From an uncultured Lachnospiraceae bacterium (GTDB taxonomy: Bacteria > Bacillota > Clostridia > Lachnospirales > Lachnospiraceae), in contig CAJUHR010000004.1 of NCBI GenBank assembly GCA_910586255.1, positions 91,712-155,711 of the forward strand: DNA of 64,000 bases, in the 5' to 3' direction. This document shows positions 58,402 to 64,000 of this stretch, one piece after another. Each line of letters starts with the position of its first letter. The first letter of the stretch is position 1. The position numbers and the translations under genes are program-made. Below the pieces are notes generated by a model. That model ran no database searches, was not told the origin of the DNA, and saw only the letters and a list, made by a program, of their open reading frames with translations.

Positions 58402-59709
58402 ATGGCGAATAACTGGAAAAAACAGGCGTCTGTGGCCTATGGCTGTGCCCTGCCCCGCATGGCGCTGAATCTCTATTTGTATTTTGAGTCATTTCCTCTT
58501 CCTGGCGAAGAGAACGAGGAGGAAAAGCACGGCAAAAGGTATATGGAATTGTTGGGGCTTTTTCTGGAGGAAAAGCAGGAAGAGGTTTTGCAGGCGATCG
58601 ATGATTTACGAAGCCAGATGCGGGAGCATATGCAGCGGATTATGGCTTATGCGGACGCTTTTCAGATCTATGAATATGCGCTGAACCGGGTGGAGAGGAG
58701 ATTTGTAAAGCTTCCGGCCATTGATGTAGGGGAGGAGGAGCTGGTGGGGAATCTGATGCGCTATATCTCTTCCGCAAAGGATGCAGCCATTCAGAATCAG
58801 CGGATTCAGCAGATTGTTGGACAGCTTTCTGTCCGCTTAACCAGGCAGAAATATTTTGGCATGGTTCATGACGCTCTTACATCCTACGTTGGCGCGGATA
58901 TGGCGGCCCTGGAGGATATTATGCTTTTGCTGAGAAGCGGAGGTATGACGGAGCTTTTTTCGGCACGGGGGAAGCTTGGCGGAAGGATTGACGAGATGCT
59001 TTCCGGGCTGGAGGGGCTAACCTTTAAGGAACTGGACAAGGACGGATTTATGAAGGCCCGGGATCAGATTTCGGAGGGCAGCGAGCTGCTTGATAATTTG
59101 AGCCAGCACAGTATGTGCTTACAGGAAATGGTCAATGACCTGTATATTTTATGCCTGACAGAAAAGGACGCGGTAAAAGCAGCGGGAGAGCAGGAGCCTG
59201 CATGGAAGCTTCTGAGGGGACTTTTGCATCTGTATAAGGAGAAAAACCGGGAGATTCCCTCCGATCTCTTTGAACTGTTGCCCCGGCTTGAGGGAATCCA
59301 GGAAGAGTATAATGAAAAGTACCAACGCCTGGATGTTAGTCAGGATATGACCGGGGAGGAGGGCACTCTCACATCCTCCGGAATGGTGGACAGACTGATG
59401 TCCACCAGTACCTTTGCATCTTTAGATGTAACGGGAAGAAAGAAAGAGGTAAGCCTTGAGGATGTGGAGGCGGCTGCAGACAGATTCTTTGCAGATATGG
59501 GGCTGGTATTTTCTTCCTGTCAGAAGCCGGTTGCGCGGGCGATTATGTCCGCCACCCTTTCTTATCTTCCGGTATTTTTTAACTTACCGGAGGAGATCCG
59601 CGATTATATTAAAAACAGTTTGGGCTCCTGCAGTGACTGGGCAGAAAAGGAAGCCTGTATGGATTTGTTGCTTCAATTGATGGAGAGCGATGGTTATGAC
59701 CTGGTATGA
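58402..59709 (+). CDS. Hypothetical helical protein
   Basis: 435 residues, almost all predicted helical and acidic, without signal or membrane segments. I do not recognise a family. It reads MANNWKKQASVAYGCALPRMALNLYLYFESFP at the start and has a long Leu/Glu-rich core. A GGAGGAAT site precedes the ATG. The next gene overlaps its end, so the two are translationally coupled. Lying between cinA and the sporulation pair, it may be a clostridial core protein of unknown role. Confidence 0.72.
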   Translation: MANNWKKQASVAYGCALPRMALNLYLYFESFPLPGEENEEEKHGKRYMELLGLFLEEKQEEVLQAIDDLRSQMREHMQRIMAYADAFQIYEYALNRVERRFVKLPAIDVGEEELVGNLMRYISSAKDAAIQNQRIQQIVGQLSVRLTRQKYFGMVHDALTSYVGADMAALEDIMLLLRSGGMTELFSARGKLGGRIDEMLSGLEGLTFKELDKDGFMKARDQISEGSELLDNLSQHSMCLQEMVNDLYILCLTEKDAVKAAGEQEPAWKLLRGLLHLYKEKNREIPSDLFELLPRLEGIQEEYNEKYQRLDVSQDMTGEEGTLTSSGMVDRLMSTSTFASLDVTGRKKEVSLEDVEAAADRFFADMGLVFSSCQKPVARAIMSATLSYLPVFFNLPEEIRDYIKNSLGSCSDWAEKEACMDLLLQLMESDGYDLV

Positions 59710-60019
59710 TCATTTATACTTGGGAGAAAAGGCGAAGAAAAACCACAGCAGGATTCTTGAAGGGTTAAAAAAGGGGCGGCTGCAGCCGGAGGTCTATGTG
59801 ATTGTACCGCCCCTGAATGGGAAGAATGTTCTTGAGATCCTTCCGTCTTTTATGCTCTTTGCGCCGGCTTATCAGAATACGGATTTTTTTGTCATCGGAG
59901 TCGCGGTTACATACTGGGAGGGACTGGAGGTGGCAAGACAGATCGTGGAAGAGCTGTATGGGAAAACCGGAGGATTTTGCTTAGAGGAGCTGATTGACGG
60001 CAATGATTCGGACTTGTAG
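59690..60019 (+). CDS. Small hypothetical protein coupled to the helical protein
   Basis: 109 residues: MVMTWYDHLYLGEKAKKNHSRILEGLKKGRLQPEVYVIVPPLNGKNVLEILPSF, then a beta-alpha end (FFVIGVAVTYWEGLEVARQIVEELY). No family recognised. It starts at ATG 59690 or, with better spacing from GGAGAG, at ATG 59696, and overlaps the previous gene. The amount of secondary-structure signal and tight packing argue it is real. Confidence 0.7.
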   Translation: MVMTWYDHLYLGEKAKKNHSRILEGLKKGRLQPEVYVIVPPLNGKNVLEILPSFMLFAPAYQNTDFFVIGVAVTYWEGLEVARQIVEELYGKTGGFCLEELIDGNDSDL

Positions 60020-60028
60020 GAGTGAAAT

Positions 60029-61102
60029 ATGCAGACTGCCTTGTGGGGTGTGTTGGTAATACTGAAAATATCGGGAATAGTCCTTCTGGGAATACTGGCG
60101 CTTTTGCTGATATTGCTTTTGCTGGTTCTATTGGTTCCCTTGCGGTACCGGATTCAGGGAAGCTATAACAAGGAGCCTGAGGGGCAGGCTGTGGTAAGCT
60201 GGCTGTGCCATCTTTTGTCCGTGAAGGCGGTGTATAAGAAAAAGCTGACGGTGGCAGCGCGCGTTTTTGGGATTCGGGTGTTTCGGATGGAGAAAGCCTT
60301 GGGAAAGGCAAAGGAGGAGGCCGAAAGCCGCGGGCAGGAAGAGGCAAAACAGTCAGGAGGGGATCCTGGGAGGTCGGAAGAGCCGGCAACGGATTTGCGG
60401 GGCCCTGGGACATTGGAGGAACAGAGAGCAGATTTAGAAAGCTCTGAGATATCGGAGAAACAGAGAGCAGATTTAGAAAGCTCTGGGATATCGGAGGAAC
60501 AGGGGACGGATTTTGGCGGCCCGGCCACGGATACTAAAACAGAAGAAACCAGGCCGGATCAGGCCAGAGAAAAAAGAAAACGCCGCCCGGGGAGAGGAAA
60601 AGCCCGGAAAGAAAAAAACAAGGAAAAACAGGGATTTTCATTTACCAGGCTTTATGATAAACTAAAGAAAAAGCTTCGGGAAATCATGGAAAAGCTTGAG
60701 AGCAGTGTGAAAAAGCTTCGGGAAGGTCTGTCAGAACTTTTTAAGAAAAAGGAAGAGCTGCGCGCCCTTTTAAGGGACGAGGCCAACCGCCGGACATGGA
60801 GGCTTTTTAAGCGGCAGGCGCGGGCTATCTGCCGTCATATTTTGCCCACCAAAATTACCGGCCGTGTAAAATTCGGATTTGATGATCCCTCCACCACCGG
60901 TCAGGTTTTGACATATATCAGTCCCTTTTATGGGCTGTATGCCAGAAGCTTTCAGGTGATTCCTGTATTTGAGGAATCGGTGATGGAAGGACAGGGAATG
61001 ATAAAGGGCAGGATTCGCATTGGCACCTTGATAGTGCTGATTGTCCGGATGTTTTTTGATAAGAATTTCAGGGGCTGGCTTAGAAAGCTCCGCAAATCAT
61101 AA
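60029..61102 (+). CDS. DUF2953 family membrane protein (YtfI-like)
   Basis: 357 residues. One strongly hydrophobic helix (about 10-38) is followed by a beta-rich domain, a charged linker of about 130 residues with tandem repeats, and the conserved DUF2953 C-terminal part (TKITGRVKFGFDDPSTTGQVLTYISPFYG). In Bacillus, ytfI lies beside ytfJ, and the same pair is kept here, so a sporulation role is likely. The linker is longer than usual. Confidence 0.88.
   Translation: MQTALWGVLVILKISGIVLLGILALLLILLLLVLLVPLRYRIQGSYNKEPEGQAVVSWLCHLLSVKAVYKKKLTVAARVFGIRVFRMEKALGKAKEEAESRGQEEAKQSGGDPGRSEEPATDLRGPGTLEEQRADLESSEISEKQRADLESSGISEEQGTDFGGPATDTKTEETRPDQAREKRKRRPGRGKARKEKNKEKQGFSFTRLYDKLKKKLREIMEKLESSVKKLREGLSELFKKKEELRALLRDEANRRTWRLFKRQARAICRHILPTKITGRVKFGFDDPSTTGQVLTYISPFYGLYARSFQVIPVFEESVMEGQGMIKGRIRIGTLIVLIVRMFFDKNFRGWLRKLRKS
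60421..60508 (+). repeat. 39-bp tandem repeat inside DUF2953 gene
   Basis: The unit starting ACAGAGAGCAGATTTAGAAA begins at 60421 and 60460, two nearly identical copies with a third degenerate one after. It encodes 13-residue units EQRADLESSEIS and is likely length-variable between strains. Confidence 0.8.
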
Positions 61103-61114
61103 GGAGGAGTCGTT

Positions 61115-61519
61115 ATGGCAGAGAATCATTTTAGTTCGACAGTGGAAGCCCTGTTTCGGGGGATGGATCAGTTTGTGACCACAAAGACCGTGGTTGGGGA
61201 GGCAGTGAAGATTGATGATGCCATTATCCTGCCTCTGGTGGATGTGACCTGCGGCATGGCAGCAGGCTCCTTTGCAGACAATGCAAAGCACAACGGGGGA
61301 GGCGGATTAAGCGCAAAGATGAGCCCCAGCGCTGTTTTGGTAATTCAAAACGGTGTGACCCGTCTGGTCAATGTGAAGCAGCAGGATGCGGTGACCAAGG
61401 TGCTGGACATGGTACCGGATATTGTCAGCAAATTTACAGATGGGAAAAATAAGAAGATATCTCCCGAGGCCATGAAGGCGGCGGAGGAGATGGCGGCCGA
61501 TACGGAGCACAAGGAGTAA
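61115..61519 (+). CDS. ytfJ: GerW family sporulation protein YtfJ
   Basis: 134 residues. Conserved segments are FRGMDQFVTTKTVVGEAVKIDDAIILPLVDVTCGMAAGSF, GGGGGLSAKMSPSAVLVI-type and VNVKQQDAVTKVLDMVPD. In Bacillus it is a mother-cell sporulation and germination factor. It follows the DUF2953 gene directly, as in other spore-formers. Confidence 0.93.
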   Translation: MAENHFSSTVEALFRGMDQFVTTKTVVGEAVKIDDAIILPLVDVTCGMAAGSFADNAKHNGGGGLSAKMSPSAVLVIQNGVTRLVNVKQQDAVTKVLDMVPDIVSKFTDGKNKKISPEAMKAAEEMAADTEHKE

Positions 61520-61635
61520 AAAAGGGGAAGATAGGCCTTTTGGCGAGAAGTGTCGGGCAGACAGAGGACTTCCCATGCATGGAATGGGAGTAGGCGGCAT
61601 ATACTGGTAGAAGAAGAATTCTACCGGAGGTTCTC

Positions 61636-61773
61636 ATGAAGCGGGTCTTTGGATTGATGCTTTTTTGTTTCGGGATCGGAATGACGCTTCTTCTGTTTAT
61701 TCCGGAAACATTGTCCACTTTGATTTTTATTATCGGCTGTCTGACACTGGGATACTATCTGTTCTGCTGTTGA
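61636..61773 (+). CDS. Small membrane protein, 45 residues
   Basis: ATG 61636 has GGAGG at 61626-61630. The product MKRVFGLMLFCFGIGMTLLL... has two hydrophobic helices separated by a PET turn and ends GYYLFCC. Real by ribosome site, composition and fit in the gap. A small hairpin (GGTAGAA/TTCTACC, 61606-61625) just before the site may hide it. Function unknown. Confidence 0.7.
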   Translation: MKRVFGLMLFCFGIGMTLLLFIPETLSTLIFIIGCLTLGYYLFCC

Positions 61774-61782
61774 CAGACTTAA

Positions 61783-61872
61783 AAAAGGCCCGCGTGTTGC
61801 TTTGACAACAAACTTTCTTATGCGGGTCCCGAGCATATTAAAAGGCTGCCCCCTCAAAGGGACAGCCTTTAT
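61783..61872 (-). terminator. Tandem terminators for rpmB
   Basis: On the minus strand, AAAGGCTG...CAGCCTTT (61841-61870) is followed by TTAA; then a larger hairpin GACCCGC...GCGGGCC is followed by TTTTTT (plus-strand A-run near 61785). The second is the stronger. Confidence 0.75.
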
Positions 61873-61881
61873 CTACCTTTA

Positions 61882-62067
61882 TTACGCTCTCTCTACTAAA
61901 CCGGAACGCAGGCAGGAAGTACATACGTACATCTTCTTAGCACCGCCGTTGACTTTTACTTTGACAGATTTGACATTCGCTTTCCAGATCGCGTTGGATC
62001 TTCTATGGGAATGGCTCACGTTGTTGCCGAAGTGAGCAGCCTTCTGACAGATTGCACATTTAGCCAT
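61882..62067 (-). CDS. rpmB: Ribosomal protein bL28
   Basis: 61 residues, MAKCAICQKAAHFGNNVSHSHRRSNAIWKANVKSVKV, with the zinc-type Cys pairs C4-x2-C7 and C49-x2-C52 (CTSC). This is the zinc-binding bL28 form. AAGGAGGTG precedes the start on the minus strand. It is a single-gene unit with promoter and terminators. Confidence 0.97.
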   Translation of the reverse strand: MAKCAICQKAAHFGNNVSHSHRRSNAIWKANVKSVKVKVNGGAKKMYVCTSCLRSGLVERA

Positions 62068-62123
62068 GATCGCACCTCCTTAACCATACGGATTATTTCC
62101 GAAACGGAAACCACAACATAAGT

Positions 62124-62152
62124 ATCATAACAAATAATTGGCGATTTTGCAA
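62124..62152 (-). promoter_or_regulatory. Promoter of rpmB
   Basis: On the minus strand TTGCAA, 17 bases, TATGAT with TGT extending the -10. Confidence 0.8.
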
Positions 62153-62190
62153 GCAGAATTTTCTTTTTTTGTGTTTTATGTGTTTTATTG

Positions 62191-62342
62191 GTTACTGTTC
62201 ACGGGGGGCATCTTCTTGTCCGGCTTACGCCGAACAAGAAGCATTGGGTGTTCACCCGATGTGGAAAACAGGATGAAAACAGTCTTACAAGCAAGCGTGA
62301 CGCCTGTTTTCATCCTGTTTTCCCCGCCCCGTGAACTGTAAC
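62191..62342 (-). mobile_element. MITE-like structured repeat, type A (A3), with 9-bp target duplication
   Basis: 152 bases, inverted relative to A1, with terminal repeats GTTACTGTTCACGGGG and CCCCGTGAACTGTAAC. GTTTTATTG abuts both sides (62182-62190 and 62343-62351). Its main stem is perfect over 20 pairs, GGAAAACAGGATGAAAACAG with its complement. It lies between rpmB and the ABC exporter. Confidence 0.88.
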
Positions 62343-62405
62343 GTTTTATTGACGGGTAATAGCTTTTATGATAAGATACAAGAATCAGGATAACCGCAAC
62401 CTTTG

Positions 62406-62437
62406 GCACTTGCTTTCCCCGCAAGTGCTATTATAAT
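62406..62437 (+). promoter_or_regulatory. Promoter with overlapping inverted repeat, for ABC exporter
   Basis: TTGCTT (62410-62415), 16 bases, TATAAT (62432-62437). A perfect inverted repeat GCACTTGC-N7-GCAAGTGC (62406-62413, 62421-62428) covers the -35 and spacer, the usual place of a repressor operator. The regulator is not in the window. Confidence 0.7.
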
Positions 62438-62460
62438 GGAGACAGGAAGGAGAAACAGCC

Positions 62461-64000
62461 ATGAAAGACTATGGAAAATATGCAAAGCCCTATCTCAGCG
62501 CGTTTATCATTGGCCCATGTCTGATGATTACGGAGGTGGTTGGTGAGATTATGCTGCCGAAAATGATGTCCCTGATTATCAACAACGGAGTGGCAAATCA
62601 CAATCAGGGCTATATTCTGCAGATGGGATTCTGGATGATATGTGTGGCCTGTGTCATGGCAGTGAGCGGGATCGGAGGGGCCTATTTTTCCGCCAAGGCA
62701 TCCATCTGCTTTACCAGCGACTTAAGAAAAGATCTGTTTGCCCGCGTGCAGCAATTTTCCTTTGGCAATATTGATGATTTCAGTACAGGTTCTCTGGTTA
62801 CCCGTCTCACCAATGATATCCAGCAGGTGCAGATGGTTATGATGATGATTCTGCGGTTGGCCCTGCGGGCTCCGGGAATGCTCATCGGAGCGCTCATTAT
62901 GGCTTTTATCATGAATTACCGTCTGGCTATGATTATTTTGGTGGTAATTCCGGTGCTCGGGGTATTGATAGGCGCCATTATGTTTACGGCTTATCCCCGG
63001 TTCGGGATTATGCAGACAAAGCTGGATAAGCTGAATTCGGGGATTCAGGAGGCTCTCACCAATGTGCGGGTGATCAAATCCTTTGTGAGGGAGGATTTTG
63101 AGAAGGAACGATTCCGCCTTGCCAATGAAGATCTGCAGGCCAACAGCCTGCGGGCTATGAAGATCGTTATTCTCACCATGCCGGTGATGATGATGGCCAT
63201 GAATGTGACCACTCTGGCTGTAGTGTGGTACGGAGGAAATCTGATCATCGGAGGTAGCATGCAGGTGGGAGATCTGACTGCGTTTACTACCTATATTGTG
63301 CAGATTTTAATGTCTCTGATGATGCTTTCCATGGTATTTCTCCAGAGTGCCAGGGCCATGGCCTCCGTAAAGCGTATCAATGAGGTCATGAGGACAAAAA
63401 TCGATCTCACAGACGAGGATGCCGAGCAGAGGGAGCGGAAGGTGACAGAGGGAAGAGTAGAGTTTCGTGACGTGTCCTTTGGCTACGGGAAAAAAGGCGG
63501 GGATGAGGTGCTTAAACACATCAGCTTTACGGCCGAGCCGGGGCAGGTGATCGGGATTATCGGCGCTACAGGAAGCGGAAAAACTTCCCTGGTGCAGCTG
63601 ATCCCCCGGCTTTATGATGTGACTTTTGGGCAGGTTCTGGTGGACGGAGTGGATGTGCGGGAATATTCTCTGAAAAATCTGCGGGACGGCGTAGGTATGG
63701 TATTGCAGAAAAATGTGTTGTTTTCCGGCACGATCCTGGAAAATCTCCGATGGGGAAACGAGAAAGCCACCATGGAGGAGATTCGTGTCTTTGCCGATGC
63801 GGCTCAGGCAGACGGATTTGTGACTTCCTTTGCCAAGGGCTATGACACGGATATGGGACAGGGAGGAATAAATGTGTCCGGAGGACAGAAGCAGAGATTG
63901 TGTATTGCCCGGGCCCTTTTAAAGAAGCCCAAGATTTTGATTCTGGATGATTCCACCAGCGCCGTGGACACGGCCACGGAGGCGAAGATACGGGAATGCT
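62461..64000 (+). CDS. ABC exporter, membrane and ATPase domains fused (3'-partial)
   Basis: More than 510 residues with no stop before the window end. Six membrane helices (about 10-300) form the exporter domain, with the coupling GIQEALTNVRVIKSFVRE. The ATPase has Walker A GATGSGKTS, Q-loop LQKNVLFSGTI, signature NVSGGQKQRL and Walker B ILILDDSTSAVD. Since the catalytic Glu after Walker B is Asp (LDDSTS), this half may be the degenerate partner of a heterodimer whose other gene would follow. Multidrug or peptide export is the usual role of the type. Confidence 0.9.
   Translation, partial: MKDYGKYAKPYLSAFIIGPCLMITEVVGEIMLPKMMSLIINNGVANHNQGYILQMGFWMICVACVMAVSGIGGAYFSAKASICFTSDLRKDLFARVQQFSFGNIDDFSTGSLVTRLTNDIQQVQMVMMMILRLALRAPGMLIGALIMAFIMNYRLAMIILVVIPVLGVLIGAIMFTAYPRFGIMQTKLDKLNSGIQEALTNVRVIKSFVREDFEKERFRLANEDLQANSLRAMKIVILTMPVMMMAMNVTTLAVVWYGGNLIIGGSMQVGDLTAFTTYIVQILMSLMMLSMVFLQSARAMASVKRINEVMRTKIDLTDEDAEQRERKVTEGRVEFRDVSFGYGKKGGDEVLKHISFTAEPGQVIGIIGATGSGKTSLVQLIPRLYDVTFGQVLVDGVDVREYSLKNLRDGVGMVLQKNVLFSGTILENLRWGNEKATMEEIRVFADAAQADGFVTSFAKGYDTDMGQGGINVSGGQKQRLCIARALLKKPKILILDDSTSAVDTATEAKIREC

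Noticed and set aside
24243..62342. Reading the dispersed repeats as a CRISPR array or as plain terminators
   Set aside because: Copies are kilobases apart, lie in both orientations, have no spacers, lack T-runs, and four have target duplications.

Overview
The window looks like the chromosome of a Gram-positive, spore-forming anaerobe of the class Clostridia, most likely a Lachnospiraceae relative. The pointers are the GerW/YtfJ-DUF2953 pair, the RqcH, SerRS and TrkAH types, a LytS/YesN-type two-component system beside a TRAP transporter, lipoproteins with Thr/Ala/Glu-rich linkers, and consistent AGGAGG ribosome sites with TTGACA/TATAAT promoters, often with an extended -10. No tRNA, rRNA, CRISPR array or transposase gene was seen. 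The first 14 bases are an Illumina adapter remnant, so the left edge is a contig end. The right edge cuts an ABC exporter.

Region 1 (about 20-15,829) is the tail of a large surface-polysaccharide locus. It holds glycosyltransferases of families GT2, GT4, GT8 and GT11, three DUF4422 proteins, two tandem IspD/TarI-like cytidylyltransferases and a nucleotide-sugar SDR. Nearly every glycosyltransferase carries, or sits next to, one copy of the same small Rossmann-like domain (IxGxGxxG-type motif): C-terminal in three, N-terminal in four, and separately encoded with a membrane anchor in two. The leftmost 6.7 kb is strikingly AT-rich and contains a decayed methyltransferase gene; from about 6.8 kb the composition approaches that of the core genome.

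Region 2 (15.8-24.8 kb) is housekeeping: tig-clpP-clpX-lon-ysxC (proteostasis and ribosome assembly), mgsA, an M19 dipeptidase and a PsiE-like membrane protein. Region 3 (25-31.3 kb) has a TrpXYZ-type ABC importer, a cytidylate-kinase-like protein, a repeat-containing lipoprotein and a split chromate transporter. Region 4 (31.3-43.2 kb) has an SH3/NlpC-P60 wall hydrolase, a LytS/YesN-type two-component system directly upstream of a complete TRAP transporter, a second orphan-like TRAP binding protein with its own promoter, and TrkH/TrkA potassium uptake on the minus strand. Region 5 (43.5-64 kb) is core again: serS, membrane proteins, rqcH, bactofilin plus NlpC/P60 hydrolase, an FtsA-like protein, yicC-gmk-rpoZ, rimO-pgsA-cinA, ytfI/ytfJ-like genes, rpmB and an ABC exporter.

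Scattered through regions 2-5 is a family of short structured repeats (65-152 bp) whose ends read GTTAC(A/T)GTTCAC...GTGAAC(A/T)GTAAC. Four of the six copies are flanked by exact 8-9 bp direct repeats, the signature of transposition by a non-autonomous (MITE-like) element. Two internal designs (A and B) share the same ends, and the copies of design A show compensatory base changes that keep their hairpins. This family and the glycosyltransferase-Rossmann pairing are the two most interesting things here.
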